Positions 42,774-50,906 are shown, counted from the stretch's first letter. The stretch: 64,000 bases of DNA from an uncultured Flavobacteriaceae bacterium (GCA_947493175.1 CANLQD010000003.1:248001-312000), one strand, 5' to 3'. Notes: generated from the sequence alone by a model not told the origin. Numbers and translations are program-made.

Positions 42774-42808
42774 AAGGCCTGTCATCACGACAGGCCTTGC
42801 TTATTTTA
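42774..42808 (+). terminator. trp attenuator hairpin
   Basis: Perfect 10-bp stem AAGGCCTGTC / GACAGGCCTT, 5-base loop, tail GCTTATTTTA, 29 bases after the leader stop and 9 bases before the trpE ATG. A small TATAGT/ACTATA hairpin (42758-42772) stands just before it. I did not find a fully convincing antiterminator pairing by eye. Confidence 0.85.
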
Positions 42809-42816
42809 AGGTACAT

Positions 42817-44214
42817 ATGAAATTTAAACTAACATCGCATTACAAAAAAATCCTCGCGGATACCATTACCCCGGTAAGCGTATACCTGAAAATTCGGGAT
42901 CGTTTTCCCAATAGCATTCTACTCGAAAGTAGCGACTACCATGCGAACGATAACAGTTTTTCTTATATCTGCTGCAACCCCATCGCATCGATCAAGGTAG
43001 CCAACGAACTTATTACCCAACAGTTTCCAGATGGCACCTCGGAGGAACTGCGAATCGGTGCAGAGACCGACGTAGTCAATATCATTCACCAATTCAGTCA
43101 AAAATTCAGTGCGGAGCATAATGGCTTTAAGTTTATTGACAACGGACTTTTTGGCTATATGGCCTATGATGCGGTACGCTATTTCGAGAACATCGAAATC
43201 AGCAAAAAAGAAGGTACTGTTGCGATTCCGGATATCTATTACGCAGTATATCAGAACATCATCGCCATCAACCATTTCAAGAACGAGGCCTACCTATTCG
43301 CCAACTGCTATGAAGCCGAAAACAATCTACCCGAACTGGAACAGCTTCTAAACGTAAAGAATTTTGCTTCCTATAACTTTTCCTTGGAAGGTACCGCGAA
43401 GTCAAATTTAGAGGATGAGGAATATAAGGAACATGTTCGTCTGGCCAAAAAGCACTGTCAACGGGGCGATGTATTTCAATTGGTCCTATCCCGCCGTTTC
43501 TCCCAAGGCTTTAAGGGAGACGAATTCAATGTATACCGGGCCCTGCGTTCGGTAAACCCTTCCCCCTACCTTTTCTACTTTGACTATGGGGATTTCAAGA
43601 TCTTCGGAAGCTCGCCCGAAGCGCAATTGATCGTGAAAGAAGAAAAGGCAGAAATACATCCTATTGCCGGGACTTTTAAAAGAACCGGAAATGACGAACA
43701 AGACGCTATCCTGGCCAAAAAACTGACCGAAGACGACAAAGAAAATAGTGAGCATGTGATGTTGGTAGACCTGGCACGGAACGATCTAAGTCGTAACGGC
43801 AATATGGTCGAAGTGGCCAACTACCGGGAGGTTCAGTTCTTCTCCCATGTGATACATTTGGTATCTAAAGTCACCGGGCAGAAAAAAGCCGATATCCCGA
43901 CTATGAAAGTAGTGGCAGATACATTCCCTGCAGGCACCTTGAGCGGAGCTCCCAAGCACCGCGCCATGCAGTTGATCGAACAATACGAAAAAACGGGTCG
44001 TGCCTACTATGGAGGCGCTATCGGATTCATGGATTTCAAAGGCAATTTCAACCACGCGATCATGATTCGTACGTTTCTGAGCAAAAATCACCAGCTGCAC
44101 TATCAGGCAGGGGCGGGACTCGTTGCGGCCTCCGACCCGGAAGATGAACTGCAGGAGACCTATAACAAACTAGGGGCTTTGACAAAGGCTTTGGAAATCG
44201 CTAAAACTATATAA
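42817..44214 (+). CDS. trpE: Anthranilate synthase component I
   Basis: Converts chorismate plus ammonia (from TrpG) to anthranilate, first step of Trp synthesis. 465 residues. The LLES motif (residues 35-38) that binds feedback tryptophan is present. The catalytic C-terminal half has PIAGTFKRTG, VMLVDLARNDLSRNG, VVADTFPAGTLSGAPKHRAM and FNHAIMIRTF. Preceded by the leader/attenuator. A 138-bp junction to trpG contains dispersed repeats. Confidence 0.98.
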   Translation: MKFKLTSHYKKILADTITPVSVYLKIRDRFPNSILLESSDYHANDNSFSYICCNPIASIKVANELITQQFPDGTSEELRIGAETDVVNIIHQFSQKFSAEHNGFKFIDNGLFGYMAYDAVRYFENIEISKKEGTVAIPDIYYAVYQNIIAINHFKNEAYLFANCYEAENNLPELEQLLNVKNFASYNFSLEGTAKSNLEDEEYKEHVRLAKKHCQRGDVFQLVLSRRFSQGFKGDEFNVYRALRSVNPSPYLFYFDYGDFKIFGSSPEAQLIVKEEKAEIHPIAGTFKRTGNDEQDAILAKKLTEDDKENSEHVMLVDLARNDLSRNGNMVEVANYREVQFFSHVIHLVSKVTGQKKADIPTMKVVADTFPAGTLSGAPKHRAMQLIEQYEKTGRAYYGGAIGFMDFKGNFNHAIMIRTFLSKNHQLHYQAGAGLVAASDPEDELQETYNKLGALTKALEIAKTI

Positions 44215-44228
44215 AGTCCTCCCCTATC

Positions 44229-44347
44229 CCCTCCCAAGGAGGGGAATAAAAGTAAATAACCTTGGGGCAAGCCCACGAGGCATTCAAGGAAATTCAACAT
44301 TGATTTCGACACAAGCGTCGGAGCATTTAAAATCTCGATTATCGAGT
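44229..44347 (+). repeat. Hairpin and CTCGATTATCGAG dispersed repeat copy B in the trpE-trpG junction
   Basis: First a 7-bp hairpin CCCCTCC-CAA-GGAGGGG (44229-44244). Then repeat copy B, 44260-44347, opening with the imperfect palindrome CCTTGGGGCAAGCCCACGAG (continuing one base) and ending with CTCGATTATCGAG (44334-44346). It ends 6 bases before the trpG ATG. Copies C (54649) and D (61257) share the opening hairpin and the final palindrome. Confidence 0.7.
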
Positions 44348-44352
44348 AAAAA

Positions 44353-44967
44353 ATGGAAAACACGAAACATACAAAAGGACAGGCACCGGCTACTAGAGAT
44401 GAAGGTAGGCACATTCTTGTTATCGATAACTACGACAGCTTCACCTATAACCTAGTCCATTATTTAGAGGACCTTGGCTGTGAGGTAGTTGTAAAACGAA
44501 ATGACCAACTTAGTCTGGAAGAGGTCGATGCCTTTGATAAGATCGTATTATCACCAGGCCCTGGTATCCCGGATGAGGCAGGCCTACTCAAAGAGATCAT
44601 TGCGGCCTATGCACCTACCAAAAGTATTTTTGGAGTGTGTTTAGGACAACAAGCCATTGGGGAGGTGTTCGGGGGTTCCTTGATCAATCTAGATGAAGTA
44701 TACCATGGTATCGCCACCAACATTCAGATCGTAAAAGAGGATGTACTGTTTGAGGGGATCCCAAAGGAAATAGCCGTTGGGAGATACCACTCTTGGGTAG
44801 TGGCCCCAGAACTACCGGAAGCATTGGAAGCCACTTCTTTCGACGAAAACGGCCAAGTTATGTCACTTCGTCACAAAACATACGATGTGCGCGCGGTACA
44901 ATTTCATCCGGAATCGGTTTTAACGCCACATGGGAAACAGCTATTGGCCAATTGGCTGGGGAAGTAG
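44353..44967 (+). CDS. trpG: Anthranilate synthase component II (glutamine amidotransferase)
   Basis: Supplies ammonia to TrpE from glutamine. 204 residues. Class-I amidotransferase: ILVIDNYDSFTYNLVHYLEDLG from residue 21, SPGPGIPDEAG, nucleophile Cys96 in GVCLGQQA, and the His-Glu pair in VQFHPESVLT. The ~20 residues before ILVID (MENTKHTKGQAPATRDEGRH) are an unusual extension for the family, probably caused by repeat DNA inserted directly upstream of the start; no in-frame ATG lies nearer. Confidence 0.96.
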   Translation: MENTKHTKGQAPATRDEGRHILVIDNYDSFTYNLVHYLEDLGCEVVVKRNDQLSLEEVDAFDKIVLSPGPGIPDEAGLLKEIIAAYAPTKSIFGVCLGQQAIGEVFGGSLINLDEVYHGIATNIQIVKEDVLFEGIPKEIAVGRYHSWVVAPELPEALEATSFDENGQVMSLRHKTYDVRAVQFHPESVLTPHGKQLLANWLGK

Positions 44968-44982
44968 TAAACAGTAGGCAGA

Positions 44983-45153
44983 GGCAGTGGGCAGTTGACC
45001 ATTGCTCTGGCCGGGGAAGCATTAGGCAGTGGGCAGTTGACAATAGCACAGGCCGGAACTGTCTTAAATAGGAGATTCCCGCCTTTTAGGCGGGAGTAAA
45101 AATAGTATAGCGGAAAATCCGTGCCCTTGCCTGCCGACCGGCAGGTTCAAGGG
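44983..45153 (+). repeat. Duplicated 32-bp units and two hairpins in the trpG-trpD junction
   Basis: Two 32-bp copies at 44983-45014 and 45025-45056 (28 of 32 identical) share GGCAGTGGGCAGTTGAC and GGCCGG. They are followed by the 8-bp hairpin TCCCGCCT-TTT-AGGCGGGA (45077-45095) and a 13-bp hairpin 45124-45153 (CCCTTGCCTGCCG with CGGCAGGTTCAAGGG). Neither hairpin has a T-tail, so transcription can continue. Confidence 0.65.
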
Positions 45154-45176
45154 AATGAACTTATAAAGCTTTTTTG

Positions 45177-46172
45177 ATGAAAGAAACACTCAACAAACTG
45201 ATCAACCATGACCTTTTATCGAAGGAAGAGGCAAAACAAATCTTGGTGAACATCGCCAAGGGTGACTACAATACCAGTCAGATCGCTGCCTTTCTGACCG
45301 TTTATATGATGCGTAGTGTCACCATTGAAGAGCTAGAAGGGTTCCGCGATGCCTTACTAGAACTTTGTTTGGCGGTAGACCTCTCTGCCTACAACCCTAT
45401 TGACCTTTGTGGCACCGGGGGCGATGGCAAGGACACCTTTAATATTTCTACCCTGGCCTCTTTCGTAACCGCAGGGGCCGGTGTAAAAGTTACCAAACAC
45501 GGTAATTATGGCGTTTCCTCAAAGTGCGGAAGCAGCAACGTCATGGAATATCTCGGTATCAAATTCAGCAATGAGGCCGATTTTTTGGAAAAATCCATTG
45601 AGGAGGCGGGTATTTGTGTGTTGCATGCGCCTTTGTTCCACCCGGCAATGAAGAACGTGGCCCCGATTCGGCGCGAACTTGGGGTAAAAACCTTTTTCAA
45701 TATGTTGGGACCTATGGTGAATCCCGCTTTTCCCAAAAACCAGATGGTCGGGGTGTTTAATCTGGAACTTGCCAGAATGTACGGCTACCTCTATCAGAAT
45801 ACCGATAAGAAGTTTACGGTCTTACATGCGTTGGACGGCTATGACGAAATATCGTTGACAGGAAACACCAAGACCATTTCCAACGAATCGGAAGGCATGT
45901 TACGTCCTAAGGATTTCGGCGTGCCCGCCATTGCACAATCGGATATTGTGGGCGGAGATAGCATCGAGGAATCTGCCAACATATTCATGACCGTGCTTGA
46001 AGGCAAGGGTACCGAACCGCAGAACAACGTGGTCTGCGCCAATGCAGGGGTGGCCATTGCCACGGTAAGGAACACAAGTCCCAAAGAGGGGTTCGAGCTC
46101 GCCAAAGAATCGTTGCTGAACGGAAAGGGATTAACAGCGCTACAGAAATTGCAAGAATTGAGTGCTATTTAA
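45177..46172 (+). CDS. trpD: Anthranilate phosphoribosyltransferase
   Basis: Adds the phosphoribosyl group of PRPP to anthranilate. 331 residues from the ATG at 45177 (a TTG codon precedes it). Glycine-rich PRPP site LCGTGGDGKDTFNIST at about 78-92; KHGNYGVSSKCGSSNVMEYLG next; RELGVKTFFNMLGPMVNPA and the DEIS segment complete the active site. Part of trpEGDCFBA. Confidence 0.98.
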   Translation: MKETLNKLINHDLLSKEEAKQILVNIAKGDYNTSQIAAFLTVYMMRSVTIEELEGFRDALLELCLAVDLSAYNPIDLCGTGGDGKDTFNISTLASFVTAGAGVKVTKHGNYGVSSKCGSSNVMEYLGIKFSNEADFLEKSIEEAGICVLHAPLFHPAMKNVAPIRRELGVKTFFNMLGPMVNPAFPKNQMVGVFNLELARMYGYLYQNTDKKFTVLHALDGYDEISLTGNTKTISNESEGMLRPKDFGVPAIAQSDIVGGDSIEESANIFMTVLEGKGTEPQNNVVCANAGVAIATVRNTSPKEGFELAKESLLNGKGLTALQKLQELSAI

Positions 46173-46220
46173 AATAAAACGAATATCAGCAGAGCAGGTA
46201 TATCGGAATTTGGTGCGACT

Positions 46221-46254
46221 ATGACAGATTCCTTCACCTTGCTCGGAATGACGG
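46221..46254 (+). repeat. Probable dispersed short repeat in the trpD-trpC junction
   Basis: GACAGATTCC ... CTCGGAATGACGG, with ATTCC/GGAAT able to pair. This is a motif type seen as a dispersed repeat in many bacterial genomes; no second copy in this window. Confidence 0.4.
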
Positions 46255-46260
46255 TAATAA

Positions 46261-47043
46261 ATGAACATACTAGATAAAATAGTAGCGGACAAGCGCAGGG
46301 AGGTCGATTTAAAAAAATCGCTTATTCCAGTATCCCAATTGGAACGATCCGTACTTTTCGAACGAAAAACGGTTTCCTTGGCCAACACCCTTCGCCAAAG
46401 CAATACGGGCATCATTGCCGAACACAAACGCAGGTCGCCTTCCAAATCGGAGATCAACCAAGGATTAAATGTGCAAGACGTCGCCCGGGGGTATGAAGCT
46501 GCGGGAGTGTGCGGAATGTCCGTTTTAACAGATGGCAAATATTTTGGGGGATCGCTAGATGATTTGGTAGTGGCACGGGCCGCCGTACAGATGCCCCTGT
46601 TGCGCAAAGAGTTTATCATCGACGAATACCAATTACTGGAAGCCAAGGCATATGGGGCGGATGTAATTTTGCTCATCGCAGCCATCTTAACACGGGAAGA
46701 AATCAAAGCTTTTTCAGAGCTCGCCAAAAAGCTGCAATTGAATGTATTGTTAGAAGTACACAACGAAACAGAACTTCAGAAATCGCTTATGCCAAGTTTG
46801 GATCTATTGGGCGTAAACAACCGTAATCTAAAAACCTTTGAAGTAAGTCTGGAAACCAGCAAGTCGCTGTCTCAATTGATTCCGGACGAATTTGTAAAGG
46901 TCTCCGAAAGTGGCATTAGCAGCGTTGAGGCCATCAAAGACCTGCAGCCATATGGCTATCAAGGATTCTTGATAGGGGAGAATTTTATGAAAACGGAGAA
47001 TCCAGGGAAAAGTGCCCAAACCTTTATTAAAAAGTTGCGCTGA
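46261..47043 (+). CDS. trpC: Indole-3-glycerol-phosphate synthase
   Basis: Closes the indole ring of the trp pathway. 260-residue TIM barrel: MNILDKIVADKRREV, catalytic Lys/Glu in IIAEHKRRSPSKSEINQG (about 55-72), VLTDGKYFGGSLDDL, LRKEFIIDEYQLLEA, LEVHNETEL, GVNNRNLKTFEV and SESGISSVEAI in order. A stand-alone enzyme, not fused to TrpF, as usual in Bacteroidota. Confidence 0.98.
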   Translation: MNILDKIVADKRREVDLKKSLIPVSQLERSVLFERKTVSLANTLRQSNTGIIAEHKRRSPSKSEINQGLNVQDVARGYEAAGVCGMSVLTDGKYFGGSLDDLVVARAAVQMPLLRKEFIIDEYQLLEAKAYGADVILLIAAILTREEIKAFSELAKKLQLNVLLEVHNETELQKSLMPSLDLLGVNNRNLKTFEVSLETSKSLSQLIPDEFVKVSESGISSVEAIKDLQPYGYQGFLIGENFMKTENPGKSAQTFIKKLR

Positions 47044-47083
47044 TATGGTCCACAAGAATACAAACAAGGATAAAAATCAACCT

Positions 47084-47102
47084 CCCTCCCTTTCCGGGAG
47101 GG
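47084..47102 (+). repeat. Hairpin repeat directly before trpF
   Basis: CCCTCCC-TTTCC-GGGAGGG, 7-bp perfect stem, 11 bases before the trpF ATG chosen here. The following GGCCGGGGTGGAG is a common companion of this hairpin in flavobacterial DNA as I know it. Confidence 0.5.
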
Positions 47103-47113
47103 CCGGGGTGGAG

Positions 47114-47728
47114 ATGAAGGTCTGCGGTATGAAAAGCAATACCGAAGAGGTAGCGGCTTTACAACCGGACTATCTAGGCTTTATCTTTTGGGAACCCTCC
47201 AAGCGCTATTTTGAGGGTACGATTCCCAAGCTGCCCGACACGATCCGAAAAGTAGGGGTTTTTGTAGATGCACCCTTGGAGGACATTCTTGAAAAAGTAA
47301 CAACCCACGGCCTATCGCTAGTGCAATTGCATGGGAAGGAAAGTGCCGCTTTTTGCGAGACCCTAAAGAACCGTGCTCCCAAGCTTGGAATTATCAAAGT
47401 ATTCGCTATCAAAGACGATTTCGATTTTTCGGTCTTGGCCCCTTTCGAATCCGTTTGTGATTTTTTCCTGTTCGATACCAAAGGAAAGCTCCCGGGGGGC
47501 AACGGCTATGCCTTTGATTGGACCGTACTGGAGAACTACCCATCGACCAAACCCTATTTTTTAAGCGGCGGTATTGGGCCAGAGGAAATCGATTCGATCA
47601 ACGCATTTCTAAAACGGCCAGAGGCTCGGTATTGCCAGGTCATTGATATCAACAGCCGATTTGAAGTGGAACCGGGCTTAAAGGATGCGGAGGCACTTCT
47701 TGAGTTTAAAAGAGAGTTGGAGTTATAG
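47114..47728 (+). CDS. trpF: Phosphoribosylanthranilate isomerase
   Basis: Amadori rearrangement of phosphoribosylanthranilate. 204 residues from the ATG at 47114, where family homology starts (MKVCGMKSNTEEV, catalytic Cys4). LGFIFWEPSKRYF, GVFVDAPLEDI, LVQLHGKES and PYFLSGGIGPEEI follow, then SRFEVEPGLKDAE. The frame is open back to 47045 (ATG 1 bp after the trpC stop), but that extension is translated from the hairpin repeat and is unlike TrpF; it could still be the real start by coupling. Confidence 0.95.
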   Translation: MKVCGMKSNTEEVAALQPDYLGFIFWEPSKRYFEGTIPKLPDTIRKVGVFVDAPLEDILEKVTTHGLSLVQLHGKESAAFCETLKNRAPKLGIIKVFAIKDDFDFSVLAPFESVCDFFLFDTKGKLPGGNGYAFDWTVLENYPSTKPYFLSGGIGPEEIDSINAFLKRPEARYCQVIDINSRFEVEPGLKDAEALLEFKRELEL

Positions 47729-47804
47729 GGGAAATATAATCAATAATCATATACGATTGTTGGCGGTAATTACCAGTACTGAATAACTGAATAAAAAAAT
47801 AGAA

Positions 47805-48218
47805 ATGGGAACAACTTGTGCACCCGCACCGACTAACAAAAAAGAATATATAACTGATATTGGAAAAATTTTGGTTACGGAAAACGGTAAAAAGAAATAC
47901 TATAAACCCGAAGAAGTAAAAAAAGCTCATCAAAAAAGTAAATGGTACGATGTACTTGACTTCTCTTGTTGGGCGATGTGTACCTTTTCATCTCATTCGG
48001 ATTTTGACAGATATCACGAAGAAACAGGAGAGATTTGTGACTATGCGGAAATGAAAACTGAAATGTTGAGCGGATTTTCTGCTTCTGCGGACACTGACTG
48101 GCTTAGTTTACCGGATATTGATATTGACGCTTCTTGGCTCGACTTTGGAAATATGTTCGATGGAATATTTGAAGGAATTGGGGAGTTTATTGGAGGAATC
48201 TTCGATGGACTTTCATAA
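47805..48218 (+). CDS. Hypothetical protein, first cassette gene
   Basis: 137 residues, not recognised. Begins MGTTCAPAPTNKKEYITDIGKILV, has a central Cys pair (VLDFSCWAMCTFSSHSDF), and ends in a Gly/Asp/Phe-rich tail (DASWLDFGNMFDGIFEGIGEFIGGIFDGLS). The tail is low-complexity and amphipathic or membrane-active in appearance, with no signal peptide. Codon use and base composition are AT-rich compared with trpF and trpB. Lies inside the trp operon in the same direction. Confidence 0.6.
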   Translation: MGTTCAPAPTNKKEYITDIGKILVTENGKKKYYKPEEVKKAHQKSKWYDVLDFSCWAMCTFSSHSDFDRYHEETGEICDYAEMKTEMLSGFSASADTDWLSLPDIDIDASWLDFGNMFDGIFEGIGEFIGGIFDGLS

Positions 48219-48221
48219 CGA

Positions 48222-48439
48222 GATAAAAAATAACCACTGCCAACACGGGGTATAAAACATAGCTGATAAGTGCTAATCCAAAAGGTTTGTGCTTATTTAC
48301 AGAGACCGCCAAATTTTTAATTTGGTTTTTAAAAATAGAAAAGTTAAAAACAAAATATAAAAATTCGGCTCTGTGTTAATCCGAAAAGTTAGTGTCTTTT
48401 TGCACGCTACGCTTCATACACAAGTCCGTTGTCTATAAT
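48222..48439 (+). repeat. Long imperfect inverted repeat between first and second cassette genes
   Basis: Outer arms ACTGCCAACACGGGGTATAAA (48235-48255) and TTCATACACAAGTCCGTTGTC (48413-48433) pair imperfectly. Inside are a hairpin CCAAATT-TTT-AATTTGG and a 27-base direct repeat (48272-48298 and 48375-48401; pattern GyTAATCCrAAArGTTwGTG). No ORF. Resembles the folded recombination sites of gene cassettes only in general architecture. Confidence 0.55.
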
Positions 48440-48470
48440 ATGGTACTAATAGATAAAATTTGAGATCTAA

Positions 48471-48989
48471 ATGAAGTCTGAATTCAAAGAAAACAAACAG
48501 TCATCAATTCAATCACTAAATGATACACGAGCTAAATTTCATGAACTAGTTAAATCTTTAAATGAAGATGAAACTAGAATGCAATCCCGATTTACCAAAA
48601 GATCTATTAGTGGAGTTGTTGCACATATTTTAATCTCAACTGAAAAGGCGTACCCCATGTTATTGAAGAAAGCTAAGTCATCTAAACCAATGCCATCTTT
48701 TTTTGGAACAAAACTGGGACACTATTTCTCTTACCAATATTCGGAATATGTTGCTAGGAAATTAACCAAAAAAAGCCTTATTCTACATTACGACGAGGCT
48801 CATGACCGGTTGGAAAAATTAATTCAAGGAATAGAAAACAATGAATGGACATTGAGTACTACTTTGCCAAAACCAAATAATCGAACACTGACAATTTTGG
48901 AAATATTCACCCAACAAATTCCAGGTCATTTTAAAACACATTATGACGAAATAAAGAAAACAATCGATTTTGATAAAAAAGAAAGCTGA
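48471..48989 (+). CDS. DinB-like four-helix protein, second cassette gene
   Basis: 172 residues, helical. Layout and His placement resemble the DinB/YfiT superfamily: VVAHIL with a His near residue 50, and PGHFKTHYDEI near the C-terminus with two His separated by three residues, forming a possible metal triad. Members include thiol transferases and metal-dependent hydrolases; substrate unknown. The DNA is strongly AT-rich against its surroundings. No signal peptide. Confidence 0.6.
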   Translation: MKSEFKENKQSSIQSLNDTRAKFHELVKSLNEDETRMQSRFTKRSISGVVAHILISTEKAYPMLLKKAKSSKPMPSFFGTKLGHYFSYQYSEYVARKLTKKSLILHYDEAHDRLEKLIQGIENNEWTLSTTLPKPNNRTLTILEIFTQQIPGHFKTHYDEIKKTIDFDKKES

Positions 48990-49108
48990 AAATGAATAAA
49001 CTAAAAATAAAACACAACAATTTGGCTCAGCGCAAACTTGAAGGTTCATCGCTTTCTACGGCCCTGCTTGGGATATACTTTGCCGATGCGCGTAATTTAG
49101 AATGATTT

Positions 49109-49519
49109 ATGTGCGACTTTGAAAATGGATTTATTCTTTGCAGTTGCAAGGAAAAAAATGGGAAAAGTGAACTGAGTGTCAAAAAGGCTGAATACGTTTG
49201 GGAACTAAGGACTTTACAAAAAACTGAATTAGCAGTCGGCAAAGCTCGTTGGCCTTCATCGGATATAGGAAAAGGTTTGGATGCTGCGTGGCTTTTATTG
49301 AATTTAGCCGATAGAAATTGTTTTGATTTTGATTACCAGCCAAAAGAAGAGGATAATTTGGTACTATACCCGAGTAGTAATGAATATTACAATCAGTATG
49401 TAAGTTCATATCTATCGTTCATCTATAAAAATGGCGAGTGGGTAGAGGATTATTATGATGAAATAAGTCAAGAAACCAAGCAAAAAGACAAAGGAATAGT
49501 AAAAGCCACTCCTCGCTAG
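49109..49519 (+). CDS. Hypothetical protein, third cassette gene
   Basis: 136 residues, soluble. Begins MCDFENGFILCSCKEKNG with three Cys, contains YVWELRTLQK and an aromatic acidic centre (LADRNCFDFDYQPKEEDNLVLYP), and ends KGIVKATPR. I do not recognise a family. Its stop codon lies within an inverted repeat GCTAG...CTAGC (49515-49537), itself enclosing AGTGT-T-ACACT. The stretch 48990-49108 before it has no gene. Confidence 0.6.
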   Translation: MCDFENGFILCSCKEKNGKSELSVKKAEYVWELRTLQKTELAVGKARWPSSDIGKGLDAAWLLLNLADRNCFDFDYQPKEEDNLVLYPSSNEYYNQYVSSYLSFIYKNGEWVEDYYDEISQETKQKDKGIVKATPR

Positions 49520-49636
49520 CGCAAGTGTTACACTAGCATCTGTGAGAATAAAAACTATTCGGAAAAGAAAAAATTAAGATAAATTTCTGCCGTTATCTGT
49601 CGACAGGTGTTAAGGAAGAAAAATAAAAAGAAAAGT

Positions 49637-50818
49637 ATGAGTTACCACGCAAACGAAAAAGGGTATTATGGCGAATTTGGGGGTGCCTTTATCCCTGAAA
49701 TGCTCTATCCCAACACCGAAGAGCTACGGCAAAACTACCTTCGCATTATGCAAGACCCTTCTTTTAAAAAGGAGTTCGATCAATTGCTCAAGGACTATGT
49801 AGGCCGCCCTACCCCGCTTTATTTCGCAGAGCGGCTCTCGAACAAATACAAGACCAAAATTTACCTCAAACGGGAAGACCTCTGCCATACCGGCGCCCAT
49901 AAGGTGAACAATACCATCGGGCAGATCCTGATGGCCAAAAAACTGGGGAAAAACCGCATCATCGCCGAGACCGGTGCCGGGCAGCATGGGGTGGCCACCG
50001 CCACCGTCTGCGCCCTAATGGGTATCGAATGTGTGGTGTACATGGGCGAGATCGACATTGCCCGCCAAGCTCCGAACGTCGCCCGCATGAAAATGCTGGG
50101 TGCGGAAGTGCGTCCGGCCCTATCCGGTAGTCGTACGCTCAAAGATGCGACCAACGAAGCCATTCGCGATTGGATCAACAATCCGGTAAATACGCATTAC
50201 ATCATCGGATCCGTGGTCGGGCCACACCCCTACCCCGATATGGTGGCCCGATTTCAATCGGTCATCTCCGAAGAGGTGAAATGGCAGCTCAAGGAAAAAG
50301 AAGGTCGGGAACAACCCGATTATGTCGTTGCCTGCGTGGGCGGTGGCAGCAATGCTGCAGGTATTTACTACCAGTATCTAGACACCCCTGAAGTAGGCAT
50401 CATTGCCGTAGAAGCGGCTGGCAAAGGCATTGATACGGGAGAAAGTGCTGCCACCTCGGCCCTGGGCAAGGTCGGTATCATACACGGTAGCAAGACCCTA
50501 TTGATGCAGACCCAAGACGGGCAGATCACGGAACCTTATTCCATCTCGGCCGGACTCGATTACCCAGGAGTGGGTCCTATGCACGCCCATTTGTTCAAAT
50601 CGGGCCGAGGCGAATTTATTTCCATTACCGATGACGAGGCCATGACCGCAGGTCTCGAAGTATCACAATTAGAAGGCATTATACCCGCCATAGAAACCTC
50701 CCACGCATTTGCCATTTTTGACCATAAACAATTCAAGGAAGACGATGTAGTGGTGATTAATTTGTCTGGAAGGGGCGATAAGGATTTGAATACGTACATT
50801 GATTATTTCAAACTCTAA
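49637..50818 (+). CDS. trpB: Tryptophan synthase beta chain
   Basis: PLP enzyme joining indole and serine to tryptophan. 393 residues from the ATG at 49637 ([20 protein letters not shown]); the frame is open to 49607 but adds a Lys-rich non-family stretch. PLP lysine K89 in [40 protein letters not shown]. It resumes the trp operon after the insertion; whether it needs a separate promoter is unknown. Confidence 0.98.
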   Translation: MSYHANEKGYYGEFGGAFIPEMLYPNTEELRQNYLRIMQDPSFKKEFDQLLKDYVGRPTPLYFAERLSNKYKTKIYLKREDLCHTGAHKVNNTIGQILMAKKLGKNRIIAETGAGQHGVATATVCALMGIECVVYMGEIDIARQAPNVARMKMLGAEVRPALSGSRTLKDATNEAIRDWINNPVNTHYIIGSVVGPHPYPDMVARFQSVISEEVKWQLKEKEGREQPDYVVACVGGGSNAAGIYYQYLDTPEVGIIAVEAAGKGIDTGESAATSALGKVGIIHGSKTLLMQTQDGQITEPYSISAGLDYPGVGPMHAHLFKSGRGEFISITDDEAMTAGLEVSQLEGIIPAIETSHAFAIFDHKQFKEDDVVVINLSGRGDKDLNTYIDYFKL

Positions 50819-50906
50819 GGATCGTATTTGGTTGTGAGTACGCAATAACGCATTCTATTCATTACCGATTACAAGTTACTAACTACTTTTTACTCGTTAC
50901 TAAAAC

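Larger units (their letters stand above)
47729..49636. mobile_element. Cassette-like AT-rich insertion between trpF and trpB
   Basis: About 1.9 kb of visibly AT-richer DNA with three orphan genes, absent from canonical trp operons. GTTGGCGGTAAT (47759-47770) near the left end and GTTGTCTATAAT (48428-48439) after the first gene share 9 of 12 bases. The second ends an imperfect inverted repeat that begins with ACTGCCAACACGGGGTATAAA (48235). CCGTTATCTGT (49590-49600) near the right end may be a degenerate third copy. No integrase is present. A cassette-type insertion is an inference. Confidence 0.5.

Noticed and set aside
47045..47113. Longer trpF reading frame starting 1 bp after the trpC stop
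   Set aside because: The added 23 residues are translated from a hairpin repeat and do not resemble TrpF, though coupling makes it not impossible.
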